Shown: positions 37,405 to 45,755 of the stretch, in pieces
Layout: the number at the start of each line of letters is the position of its first letter
How positions within the stretch are numbered: position 1 is the first letter of the stretch
Source: Mycobacterium sp. 1554424.7
Lineage (GTDB): Bacteria > Actinomycetota > Actinomycetes > Mycobacteriales > Mycobacteriaceae
DNA length: 64,000 bases
Direction of reading: 5' to 3'
NCBI RefSeq assembly: GCF_001665295.1
Contig: NZ_LZSE01000018.1
Span: forward strand, 62,001-126,000
Position numbers and translations under genes: made by a program
The notes under the pieces: model-generated
The model's input: the letters and a program-made list of their open reading frames with translations, nothing else
Databases searched by the model: none
What the model was told of the DNA's origin: nothing

Positions 37405-38639
37405 TTGTGGCCAAACTTGAACAGCCGCTGCGCCACCCGGCGGATCTGGATCTCCTCGGCGCCCTCGGTGATGCGGTAGCGGCGGTGATGGCGGTAGATG
37501 TGCTCGAACGGCTCGTGGCGGCTGTAGCCGAGGCCGCCGAAGATCTGCATGGCCCGGTCGGCCGCGTCGCAGACCAGCCGGTTGGCTCGGTAGTTGGCCA
37601 TCGACACCTTGTCCGAGACCTCCATGTGGTGGTTGCGGTCCAGATGCCAGGCCGCGTATTGCACCAGCAGCCGCACCATTTGGGCCTCGGTCTGCAGTTC
37701 GGCCAGCGGCCATTGCACGGCCTGGTTGACCGACAGCGGCTTGCCGAACACCGTGCGCCGGCCGGCGTATTCGGCTGCGCGGTCGATGCAGTATTGCGCG
37801 GCGCCGAGGCTGCTCGCCGCCTGCCGGATCCGGTTCTCGTGCAAGAAGGTTTGCGCCACCGCCAGGCCGCGGTCCACCTCGCCGAGGACGCCGTCGGCGG
37901 ACACCCGGACGTCGGTCAACTCGACCTCGCCGTGGTCGGTGGGCATGTTGAACGTCCACCAGTAGTAGGGGACCCGGAATCCGGGCGCATCGGTCGGGAC
38001 GAGGAACGCGGTGATGCCCAGCGCGGCACCGGGTTCGCCGGAGGTGCGCGCGAAGATCAGGTCGTGGGTTGCGCGGTGCACCCCGGTGTTGAACCGCTTC
38101 GAGCCGTTGAGCACCCAGCCGTCTCCGTCGCGTTCGGCGCGTGTCTCCAGCCAGGTCGCGTCGGAGCCGTGCCGCGGCTCGGTCAGCCCGAAGGCCATCG
38201 ACCGTTCGCCGGTGATCAACGCCTCCGACCAGTCGCGACGCTGCTCGTCGGTGCCGAAGCGCTCCATCATGATCACCTGCGGGAAATTCCCGACGATCGA
38301 GGACTCGTTCTGCAGGTCGTTGTGCAGGCCAAGGCCCTTGTGCGCCAAGTGTTCCCGGATCACGGCCATGTCGAGGTTGGTGCCGTTGCGGCCGCCCAGC
38401 GACGCCGGCAGGCCGTAGCGCAGCCAGCCCGCCTTGTCGGCCCGCCTGCGCATCTCGGCGAGCAGATCCTCCCACTCGCGCGACGGGATCCCGTCGTTGT
38501 CCCAATCGGTGCGGGCATGCTCACGGCGATGGTCGAAATACTGGATGTGGTCGCGTTCCAGCGGCTTGATCTCCGACTCGATGAACGCGTCCATCTCGGC
38601 GAGCAATCCCGGAAGATGTTCCGGCAGAGTGAAATCCAC
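37401..38639 (-). CDS. Acyl-CoA dehydrogenase
   Basis: A 412-residue flavoenzyme with a GTG start at 38639. It contains MAFGLTEPRHGSDATWLETR (FAD/substrate loop), FGKPLSVNQAVQWPLAELQT and IFGGLGYSRHEPFEHIYRHH. A Glu in RITEGAEEIQIRR is at the position of the catalytic base. It lies between a TetR gene and the kinase, overlapping the latter by 4 nt. It may be the LvaC-like step of a 4-hydroxyacyl-CoA module, or an ordinary beta-oxidation enzyme. Confidence 0.93.
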   Translation of the reverse strand: MDFTLPEHLPGLLAEMDAFIESEIKPLERDHIQYFDHRREHARTDWDNDGIPSREWEDLLAEMRRRADKAGWLRYGLPASLGGRNGTNLDMAVIREHLAHKGLGLHNDLQNESSIVGNFPQVIMMERFGTDEQRRDWSEALITGERSMAFGLTEPRHGSDATWLETRAERDGDGWVLNGSKRFNTGVHRATHDLIFARTSGEPGAALGITAFLVPTDAPGFRVPYYWWTFNMPTDHGEVELTDVRVSADGVLGEVDRGLAVAQTFLHENRIRQAASSLGAAQYCIDRAAEYAGRRTVFGKPLSVNQAVQWPLAELQTEAQMVRLLVQYAAWHLDRNHHMEVSDKVSMANYRANRLVCDAADRAMQIFGGLGYSRHEPFEHIYRHHRRYRITEGAEEIQIRRVAQRLFKFGHK

Positions 38640-38648
38640 GCTTGCTCC

Positions 38649-39260
38649 TTAGGCGCCGTAGAGGGTTTTCTTCCAGACTGTCGACAGGGTGGTGATGGCG
38701 TCGTGGTCGCTGATCTGTAGGCCCAAGCCGGACGGGCCCGCGAACACGGCGGTGAAGTTCTCGAACAGCAGCGCGATCGCGGCCGCGGTGTGTTGCGGGT
38801 TGAGCTCGGTGCCGTAGCCCTGCTCCTGCGCGCGGAGCACCGAGGCGGCCACGATGTCCATGCCGAAGCGCCGAAATTCGTTCTGTACGTCCGCGAAGCG
38901 CCGCTGGGTGGCCGCCAGCTGGGCCACGGCGATCATGATGCCGATGTTCTGCTTGAACATGTTCCAGTACCCGGTGACGACCGAGGTGAAGAACGCGTCG
39001 TCATCGCGGGAGTCGGGCAGCTCGAGGCGCAAGCCGGGAGGCGCCACGACTTCGTGTAGAAACGACTCCGCCAGCGCGGCGAGCAGGTCCTCTTTGTCGG
39101 CGAAATACCGGTAGAACACGGCGGGTGATTTGCCCGCCGCCGAGGTGATGTCGGCCAGCGTGGTGCCGTGAAAGCCGCGTTCGGCGAACAGTTTCCGGGC
39201 GGCCGCTTCGATGGCCTCCCTGGTCTGGCGGCCCTTCGCGGTCAGGCTTTCGGTCGGCAT
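38649..39260 (-). CDS. TetR-family transcriptional regulator within the catabolic operon
   Basis: A 203-residue regulator with the helix-turn-helix TTLADITSAAGKSPAVFYRY then FADKEDLL (about 33-60). It lies inside the operon: its ATG overlaps the upstream lyase stop by 1 nt, and 9 bp separate it from the acyl-CoA dehydrogenase. It probably controls the whole unit. A candidate operator is the inverted repeat at 43667-43696. Confidence 0.92.
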   Translation of the reverse strand: MPTESLTAKGRQTREAIEAAARKLFAERGFHGTTLADITSAAGKSPAVFYRYFADKEDLLAALAESFLHEVVAPPGLRLELPDSRDDDAFFTSVVTGYWNMFKQNIGIMIAVAQLAATQRRFADVQNEFRRFGMDIVAASVLRAQEQGYGTELNPQHTAAAIALLFENFTAVFAGPSGLGLQISDHDAITTLSTVWKKTLYGA

Positions 39261-40168
39261 CAGTTCCGGATCCGGTCGCCGGCGCGCAGCAGGGCGCTCG
39301 GCAAGTCATGGCCCACAACGGATTTGGCCACCCTGGCCGCGGCGATCGCGGCCCCCAGGTCCACGTCGACGTCGACGCCGCTGTCGGTCAACAGGTAGAC
39401 CAGGTCCTCGGTGGCGATGTTGCCGGTGGCGCCCGGGGCGAACGGGCAGCCGCCCAGGCCGCCGACCGAGGCGTCCAGTCGCGTCACCCCCGCCTGCACC
39501 GCCGCATAGGCGCTGGCCAGACCGGTGCCGCGGGTGTTGTGGAAATGCCCGCCCAGCGGCATGTCGCCGATCACCGGACGCAGCTGGGAGATTAGCGAAC
39601 TCGCCCGGCCCGGGGTGACGGTACCGATGGTGTCGGCGATCGAGAACCGGTCGACGTGTTGACCTTTCGCGGCCGCGCCGATCTCGAGCACCCGCTGCGG
39701 CGGCGTCGGCCCGGCGAATGGGCAGTCCCACGCGGTCGCGACGATCACCTCGACGGCGACAGGAACGCCGGTGGGGCCGTCGTGCGCGATGGCGACGATC
39801 TCCTCGATCTGCTCGGTGGCCTGGGCGCTGTCGCGCCCGACGTTCGCCTCGCTGAACGCGTCGCTGGCGGCCACCACGTATTCGATGGAGCGCAGCCCCG
39901 CTGCGACCGCGCGACGGGCGCCGTTGGGGCTGGCCACCAGGGCGGAGAACTCGATGTCGGGGTAGTCGCGCAGGTGCGCGGCGAGTTCGGCGGCGTCGGC
40001 CATCGACGGCACCTTGGACGGGGACACGAAGGCGGTGGCCTCGACCTCCCGGACCCCGGTGGCGGCCACGGCCGCGAGCAGTTCCAGCTTGGCGGACAAT
40101 GGGATTGGCTTTTCGATCTGCAGGCCGTCGCGCAGCGACACCTCGCGAATGTCGACGTGTGTTTTCAC
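39260..40168 (-). CDS. Hydroxymethylglutaryl-CoA lyase family protein
   Basis: A 302-residue HMGL-like TIM-barrel enzyme from the GTG at 40168 (GTGA overlap with the CoA-transferase). It has REVSLRDGLQIE (catalytic Arg13 and metal-binding Asp14), metal-site histidines in GGHFHNTRGTG, and the active-site loop GLGGCPFAPGATGN with its Cys. The family cleaves 3-hydroxy-3-methylglutaryl-CoA or related acyl-CoAs. The exact substrate in this operon may differ from leucine-pathway HMG-CoA. Confidence 0.92.
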   Translation of the reverse strand: MKTHVDIREVSLRDGLQIEKPIPLSAKLELLAAVAATGVREVEATAFVSPSKVPSMADAAELAAHLRDYPDIEFSALVASPNGARRAVAAGLRSIEYVVAASDAFSEANVGRDSAQATEQIEEIVAIAHDGPTGVPVAVEVIVATAWDCPFAGPTPPQRVLEIGAAAKGQHVDRFSIADTIGTVTPGRASSLISQLRPVIGDMPLGGHFHNTRGTGLASAYAAVQAGVTRLDASVGGLGGCPFAPGATGNIATEDLVYLLTDSGVDVDVDLGAAIAAARVAKSVVGHDLPSALLRAGDRIRN

Positions 40169-41373
40169 AACACCCCCTCGGCCCTCAGCTCGTCGAGCTC
40201 CGCGGCGGTCCTGCCGAGCAGCCCGACGTAGACGTCGTCGTTGTGCTGCCCCGGGCGGGCGGGTCCGGCGTTGCGGACGCGACCCGGGGAATCGGAGAGC
40301 AGGGGCACGACGCCCGGCCCCAGAACATTGCGCTCGAGGCGTTCGTCGTAGTGCTCGACCAGCATGCCGCGGGCCCGCAGCTGCGGGTCGTCGACCACCT
40401 CGGCGACCGTGTTGATCGGGCCCGCGATGACGCCCGCGGCGGACAGGGTTTCGATGATCTCGCCGGGTTGCCGCTCGGCGGCCCACGCGCCGATGAGCTC
40501 GTCGAGCTCGTCCTGGTTGCGGCCGCGGGCGCCGTGCGTGGCGAACCGGTCGTCGGTGGCCAGCTCGGGGCGTCCCATCGCCTTGCACAGGCGCGCGAAC
40601 ACGGTGTCCTGGTTGGCGGCGATCACCACCCAGGAGCCGTCGGCGCTGCGATAGATGTTGGACGGCGCGATGCCCTCCAGCCGGGTGCCCGACGGCCCGC
40701 GCACCACGCCGCCGACGTCGTAATCGGGGATCGTGGATTCCTGTACGGCCAGGCAGGATTCGGTCAGCGCCACGTCGACCACCTGTCCGCGCCCGGTGAC
40801 GGAACGGCGATACAGCGCCGCCAGCGCGCCCTGGGCGCCGAACATCCCGGCCAGGCTGTCGCCGAGCGAGAGCGCCAGCCGGGGCGGCGGCCCGCCGGGG
40901 AACCCGTTGAGGTGCCGAAGCCCGCTGGCGGCCTCGGCCACCGACGCGTAGCCGGCCTTGTGCGCCTCGGGCCCGGTCTGGCCGTAACCAGATACCCGGA
41001 CCAGGATGATGCCCGGGTTGCGTTCGGACAGCGCGTCGTAGCCGAGGTCCCATTTCTCCAACGTGCCCGGGCGGAAGTTCTCCACGACGATGTCGGATTC
41101 GGCGACGAGATCGAGGAACAGCTCGCGGCCGTGCGGCTTGCGCAGGTCGAGCGTGACGGCCCGTTTGTTGCGCGCGTGCACCGTCCAGAACACGTGGTGC
41201 CCGTCGAGTTCGGCCTGGCCCCAAGTCCGCAGCGGATCCGGCGCGCCGGGTGGTTCGACCTTGATGACGTCGGCGCCCATGTCGCCGAGCAGCCGGCCGG
41301 CGAACGGCCCGGCGATCAGGGTGCCGAGCTCGAGCACCCGGATGCCGTCCAGCGGACCGGCTGGGAGCGTCAT
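40165..41373 (-). CDS. CaiB/BaiF-type (class III) CoA-transferase
   Basis: A 402-residue enzyme with the N-terminal family signature GIRVLELGTLIAGPFAGRLL and GADVIKVEPPG. The catalytic Asp is in LALSLGDSLAGMFGAQGALA. It would move CoA between organic acids, or race or activate a catabolic intermediate. It overlaps the alpha/beta hydrolase by 4 nt upstream and the lyase downstream, so it belongs to the same operon. Confidence 0.94.
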   Translation of the reverse strand: MTLPAGPLDGIRVLELGTLIAGPFAGRLLGDMGADVIKVEPPGAPDPLRTWGQAELDGHHVFWTVHARNKRAVTLDLRKPHGRELFLDLVAESDIVVENFRPGTLEKWDLGYDALSERNPGIILVRVSGYGQTGPEAHKAGYASVAEAASGLRHLNGFPGGPPPRLALSLGDSLAGMFGAQGALAALYRRSVTGRGQVVDVALTESCLAVQESTIPDYDVGGVVRGPSGTRLEGIAPSNIYRSADGSWVVIAANQDTVFARLCKAMGRPELATDDRFATHGARGRNQDELDELIGAWAAERQPGEIIETLSAAGVIAGPINTVAEVVDDPQLRARGMLVEHYDERLERNVLGPGVVPLLSDSPGRVRNAGPARPGQHNDDVYVGLLGRTAAELDELRAEGVL

Positions 41374-42545
41374 TCGATGCTCGCGAAGTCGTGGCGGACC
41401 AGCCAGTCGGTGACGACCTCGACGGCGCGGCGCAGCTTGTCGCGCTGGTCGGGGCCGGCGTAATAGTGTGTGGCGCCGGGAATTTCGTGCAGCTCCTTGT
41501 CGGGGTGCCCGATCGCCTCGTAAAGCCGCCGGGTGTGGCTGGGCGTGCAGGCGTCGTCGGCCAGATTACCGATCACCAGCGCCGGGACCGCAAGGTCGCG
41601 CCCGCACGCCACCCCGTCGCCGCGGGCGTCGTCGTAGCTCCATTGCGACAGCCAGCCGCGCAGCGTGCAGAAGCGCGCCAACCCGACCGGGCCCATGTTC
41701 ACCACTCGAGGATCGCCTAAATAACAGGTTCCCGGAACCCGTTCATTGGGATCGACCGTCGGGTCCAGCCAGCGCGGGTCGGCCATGGTGCCGTGCACGA
41801 CGAAGCAGAATTCCTCGTCGGGTCGCCCAGACGCCTTCAGCTCGGCCAGCTTGTCTTTCACCCACGCGGTGATCCGGCGGTTGCGGTCGACCTGCGCCCG
41901 CCGGTACCGCGCGAGGAATTCTTGGCCGTAGGGCGGTTGATTGGGGTTGTCGGGGTCGTAGAGGTCCAGCTCGGGGTCGCGCTTGGTGGGGTCGGATTCG
42001 TCGAGGATCGACGCGTCCAGCCATTCGGTCAGCGTGCCGTGCCGGCTGATGTGCGCGGCGAGCAGCATGACGCCGTCGGCCGCGGGCAGGTCGAGCCGCG
42101 TCAGGTCCGGGCCGTCGCCGGACGGGCTCGACGTGATGGTCGCGTGCTGGGCCTGCTGCTGGTAGAACATCGACAGGGACCCGCCGCCGCTCCACCCGGC
42201 CAGCACCACCTTCGCGTAGCCCAGCCGGTTCTTGGCGTCCTTGATGCACTCGCCGAGGTCCTCGACCACCTTCTCCATCAGCAGTGCCGAGTCGGTGCCG
42301 CGGAACCGGCTGTTGCAGTAGATGACGTGGTGCCCGGCGCGGGCCAGGCCGTTGATCATGGGCAGGTACGCGCCGCCGCCGATCGGATGCATGAAGACCA
42401 GCACGGTGTCGGACGGCTTGTCCCTCGGCTTGAGCAGATAGCTTTCCAGCACGGTGATCTCGGCCAGCCCGCCGTACACGTCGCGCACCCCGGAATTGTT
42501 CTGGAACGCAACGAGATACGGGATGCGGTCGTATTCGTGTTTCAT
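41370..42545 (-). CDS. Alpha/beta hydrolase
   Basis: A 391-residue alpha/beta hydrolase. The nucleophile elbow is GWSGGG, the oxyanion region is FMHPIGGG, and the likely acid and base are in GNLADDACTPSHT and GATHYY. The size is large because of an inserted cap (about 170-270). It overlaps the dioxygenase stop by 1 nt and the CoA-transferase by 4 nt. Such hydrolases often act on ring-cleavage products or CoA thioesters; the substrate is unknown. Confidence 0.87.
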   Translation of the reverse strand: MKHEYDRIPYLVAFQNNSGVRDVYGGLAEITVLESYLLKPRDKPSDTVLVFMHPIGGGAYLPMINGLARAGHHVIYCNSRFRGTDSALLMEKVVEDLGECIKDAKNRLGYAKVVLAGWSGGGSLSMFYQQQAQHATITSSPSGDGPDLTRLDLPAADGVMLLAAHISRHGTLTEWLDASILDESDPTKRDPELDLYDPDNPNQPPYGQEFLARYRRAQVDRNRRITAWVKDKLAELKASGRPDEEFCFVVHGTMADPRWLDPTVDPNERVPGTCYLGDPRVVNMGPVGLARFCTLRGWLSQWSYDDARGDGVACGRDLAVPALVIGNLADDACTPSHTRRLYEAIGHPDKELHEIPGATHYYAGPDQRDKLRRAVEVVTDWLVRHDFASIE

Positions 42546-43636
42546 CAGTGCTGTCCGAGGTCGTGCGCCAGCACCTCGGCCGACGGGGTCAGCCGCCGGC
42601 GGGTGTCGACGGCGATGACTTGCCAGTCCACCCGCGAATGCTCGTCGAATTTGCGCCGCGCCCGTTCCCGCGCCTTCTCCGGCGCGCCGTGGTGAACCCC
42701 TTGCGGCGCATGGGTGATCAGGCCCGGCGGCATCGGGATGCCGTAGAGCGACCCGCCGTGGAAGAAAGCGATCTCGTCGTAGTCGACGTTGCGGTGATAC
42801 CAGGGCACGCGTTCGGTGCCCGGGACGCCTTCGGCCTGCCTGGGCAGGAAGTTCATCACGTAGACGCCGGTCGCCTGCATGAACAGGTGAACGGTCGGCG
42901 GCAGGTGAACGCTGTCGGAGGTGACCACGTTGTAGTCGGCGATGTTGAAGGTGAACGGAAAGTTGTCGCCGCGCCAGCCCTCGACGTCCAGCGGATTGTG
43001 TTGGTAATACAGCGTTGTCGGCCCGCCCTCGTGTATCAGCCGGACCTCGTATTCTTCTCGGCCGTCATCCTCGATCGGCTCCGGTTCGGGGATGGTCGCC
43101 TGCGACGGGTCGAACGGAAAATGGCGGCCCAGCGCGCCGGGCGGCGGCACCCGGAACTCGTCGCCGGCCTCGATCATCAACAGAGTGGTCTCGGTGGAGG
43201 GCACCTGGCGCCAGGTGCACGCCTTCGGGAGGTACACCCAGTCGCCCTCCCGGTAGCGCAGCGGCCCGAATTCGGTCTCCAGCAGGCCCGCGCCGCGATG
43301 CACGAAGCACAGCAGGTCCCCGTCGACGTGGCGGGCGTAGAACGGCATCGGCTCGTGGCGGCGGCTCAACAGGATTTGGCAGTCGTCGTTGCTGAACATC
43401 AGCAGCGGCGCGCCGCCGGCGTCGGTCGCATCGCTGGGCTTCAGCTCTGTCGCGAGCACGTCGACGGGGCGTAGTGGGCCGACCGACCGATAGGCGGTGG
43501 GATCGTGGCGTCGGTAGAGGTTGGCGGTCCGGCCGGTGAACCCGCCCCGGCCGAGCTCGTCGTCCTTGAGGCCGTCGAGATCGGCGTGCAGCCGCCGCGG
43601 CGTCTTGCCTTTGCGCAAGTGAACGAAGGATTCCAT
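42545..43636 (-). CDS. Homogentisate 1,2-dioxygenase-like cupin protein
   Basis: A 363-residue protein starting MESFVHLRKGKTPRRLHADL at 43636, with GGGAG nearby upstream; a frame to 43708 adds 24 unlikely residues. It has two cupin halves: DGDLLCFVHRGAGLLETEFG with YREGDWVYLPKACTWR, and HLFMQATGVYVMNFLPRQAE with EIAFFHGGS and GVHHGA. These resemble homogentisate 1,2-dioxygenase, but the protein is shorter than canonical enzymes (about 430-445). It is the first gene of the catabolic operon. The ring-cleavage role is inferred. Confidence 0.8.
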   Translation of the reverse strand: MESFVHLRKGKTPRRLHADLDGLKDDELGRGGFTGRTANLYRRHDPTAYRSVGPLRPVDVLATELKPSDATDAGGAPLLMFSNDDCQILLSRRHEPMPFYARHVDGDLLCFVHRGAGLLETEFGPLRYREGDWVYLPKACTWRQVPSTETTLLMIEAGDEFRVPPPGALGRHFPFDPSQATIPEPEPIEDDGREEYEVRLIHEGGPTTLYYQHNPLDVEGWRGDNFPFTFNIADYNVVTSDSVHLPPTVHLFMQATGVYVMNFLPRQAEGVPGTERVPWYHRNVDYDEIAFFHGGSLYGIPMPPGLITHAPQGVHHGAPEKARERARRKFDEHSRVDWQVIAVDTRRRLTPSAEVLAHDLGQH

Positions 43637-43666
43637 GGCTGACTCCCGGGCTCCGGCGATCGGCAG

Positions 43667-43696
43667 AAAACTGAAAGTGACATTACTTTTGGTTTT
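43667..43696. promoter_or_regulatory. Inverted repeat upstream of the catabolic operon (candidate TetR operator)
   Basis: Arms AAAACTGAAAGT (43667-43678) and ACTTTTGGTTTT (43685-43696) match at 10 of 12 positions, with the spacer GACATT between them. It lies 31-60 bp before the ATG of the dioxygenase-like gene. It is AT-rich against the local GC background, which fits a promoter/operator. Confidence 0.6.
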
Positions 43697-43739
43697 CGCG
43701 ACGCACAAGGGCCTGCCTCGACTTACGCCGATCCGCGAC

Positions 43740-44711
43740 TCAATCGCGCACGCGCACCACGACTTTGCCCTTGGCCGTGCGGTTCTCCAGCGATGCGACC
43801 GCGGCGGCCGCCTGCTCCAGCGGGTAGACCTCGGGCGTCGGGGCGGCCAACCGGCCCGAGCTGAGCAGGGCCTCCAGCCCGGCCCACTGCTCGGCCAGCG
43901 CGTCCGGGTGCGTCGCCGTCCACGCTCCCCAACCCACGCCGACGACGTCGATGTTGTTGAGCAGCAACCGGTTCACCTTGACGGTCGGGATCTCGCCGCC
44001 GGTGAACCCGATGACCAGCAGCCGCCCGCCGGGGGCGAGCGAGCGCAGCGAATCGGTGAAACGGTCGCCGCCGACCGGGTCGACGACGACGTCGACGCCG
44101 CGGCCGGCGGTGAGCTCCTTGACCGCGTCCTTGAACCCCTCGGCCAGGACCACGTCGGTGGCGCCGGCCGCCGTCGCGACGTCGGCCTTGTCTGGCGTGC
44201 TGACGACCGCGATGCTGCGCGACGCCCCGAGCAGCGACGCCAGCCGCAGCGTCGAGGTCCCGATCCCGCCGGCCGCGCCGTGCACCAGCACCGTCTCGCC
44301 CTGGGCGAGCCGGCCGCGCACGGTCAGCGCGAAGTACACCGTCAGGTCGTTGAACAGCAGGCCGGCGCCCGCCTCGAAGCTGACGTTGTCCGGGAGCTTG
44401 AACACCCGGCCGGGGTGCACTACGGCCACCTCGGCCATGCCGCCGGACAGCATGGTCAGCCCGACGACCCGGTCGCCGGGTTTGACGTGGGCGCCGTCCG
44501 GGGCCGACCGCACCACGCCGGCGATCTCGGCCCCGAGCACGAACGGCGGCTCCGGGCGGTACTGGTACAGGCCGCGGGTCAGCAGTGCGTCGGGGAAGGC
44601 GGCGCCGGCGGCGTGCACCTCGACGACCACACCGTCACCCGAGGGTTCATCGACCTCGGCCACCTCGATCGCATCCGGACCATCCAGCCGAGTCACCCGT
44701 GCCGCCCGCAT
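43740..44711 (-). CDS. fadB4: NADPH:quinone oxidoreductase, FadB4-like
   Basis: A 323-residue zinc-free medium-chain dehydrogenase, the same length as M. tuberculosis Rv3141. It has the Rossmann motif VLVHGAAGGIGTSTLRLASL and the substrate-domain segment AGAAFPDALLTRGLYQYRPE. The ATG at 44711 is used; a frame to 44780 runs into the upstream gene. Position between nuo/Rv3143 and fadE23/fadE24 follows the M. tuberculosis order, apart from the inserted catabolic operon. Confidence 0.93.
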   Translation of the reverse strand: MRAARVTRLDGPDAIEVAEVDEPSGDGVVVEVHAAGAAFPDALLTRGLYQYRPEPPFVLGAEIAGVVRSAPDGAHVKPGDRVVGLTMLSGGMAEVAVVHPGRVFKLPDNVSFEAGAGLLFNDLTVYFALTVRGRLAQGETVLVHGAAGGIGTSTLRLASLLGASRSIAVVSTPDKADVATAAGATDVVLAEGFKDAVKELTAGRGVDVVVDPVGGDRFTDSLRSLAPGGRLLVIGFTGGEIPTVKVNRLLLNNIDVVGVGWGAWTATHPDALAEQWAGLEALLSSGRLAAPTPEVYPLEQAAAAVASLENRTAKGKVVVRVRD

Positions 44712-44733
44712 GGTCGGACAGCCTAACGCCGAC

Positions 44734-45732
44734 TCAGAAACCGCCGGCCACCCGCACCACCGCCCGGCCGGTGTAGGCACCCGCGCGCAGCTGGTCGAGC
44801 ACGCCGACCACGTCCTTGACGTCGACGTCGCTGGTGAGCGAGTCGAGGTGGCGCGGCCGCAACGAATCGCCGAGCAGCGCCCACAGCTTCCGGCGCGGGC
44901 CGATCGGCAGCAGCACCGAGTCCATCCCGAGCAGCGCTATGCCGCGCAGGATGAACGGCATCACGGTGGTGTGCAGCGCGGGACCGCCGGTCAGGCCGCT
45001 ACAGGCCACCGCCCCGCCGTAGTCGACGGCGCTGAGCACGTCGGCCAGCGTGGCGCCGCCCACGCAATCCACCCCCGCCGCCCAGCGCGCCTTGGCCAGC
45101 GGCCGCGGCTTGGCCTCGGGGTCTTCCGGCAGCCGCCCGATAACCTCCGCGGCGCCAAGCCCTTTCAGCAGATCGGCCGCCTTCTCCTTGCCCGTCGAGG
45201 CCACCACCCGATACCCGGCGGCGGCCAGCAGGTTCACGCTGACCGAGCCGACGCCGCCGGAGGCGCCGGTGACCACCACCGACCCGGCGCCGGGTTCGAC
45301 ACCCCAGTCGATCAGTGCCTGCACGCTCATGGCGGCGGTGAAGCCGGCTGTCCCGATCGCCGCGCCCTCATACGGGCTCAAGTCGCCGAGCGCCACCACC
45401 TGGTCGGCCGGCAGCCGGGCGTACTCGGCGTAGCCGCCGTGGTGGCCGGTGCCGATCGCATAACCGTGGGCCAGCACCTTGTCGCCGACGGCGAAGTCGG
45501 AGGATTGCGACTCGACGACCTCGCCGGTCAGGTCGATGCCCGGCACGACCGGGTAGTTGCGCACCACGCCACCACCCGGCGTCAGCGCCAGTGCGTCCTT
45601 GAAGTTGACGCTCGAGTACTCCACGCGGATCGTCACCTCGCCGGGCGGCAGGTCGGACGGGCTCAGCGTCTCGACCGACGCGGTTATCCGGTCACCATCT
45701 TGGCGCGCCACAAGCGCTTGAAACGTGTCCAT
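44734..45732 (-). CDS. YhdH/YhfP-family quinone oxidoreductase (acrylyl-CoA reductase-like)
   Basis: A 332-residue medium-chain dehydrogenase: YSSVNFKDALALTPGGGVVR, GIDLTGEVVES and VVVTGASGGVGSVSVNLLAA. E. coli YhdH reduces acrylyl-CoA. ATG at 45732. It starts 23 bp from the divergent aldo/keto reductase gene and lies 22 bp upstream of fadB4 on the same strand, so the two may be co-transcribed. Confidence 0.9.
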   Translation of the reverse strand: MDTFQALVARQDGDRITASVETLSPSDLPPGEVTIRVEYSSVNFKDALALTPGGGVVRNYPVVPGIDLTGEVVESQSSDFAVGDKVLAHGYAIGTGHHGGYAEYARLPADQVVALGDLSPYEGAAIGTAGFTAAMSVQALIDWGVEPGAGSVVVTGASGGVGSVSVNLLAAAGYRVVASTGKEKAADLLKGLGAAEVIGRLPEDPEAKPRPLAKARWAAGVDCVGGATLADVLSAVDYGGAVACSGLTGGPALHTTVMPFILRGIALLGMDSVLLPIGPRRKLWALLGDSLRPRHLDSLTSDVDVKDVVGVLDQLRAGAYTGRAVVRVAGGF

Positions 45733-45755
45733 ACCGACGACGCTAACCTCACGCC

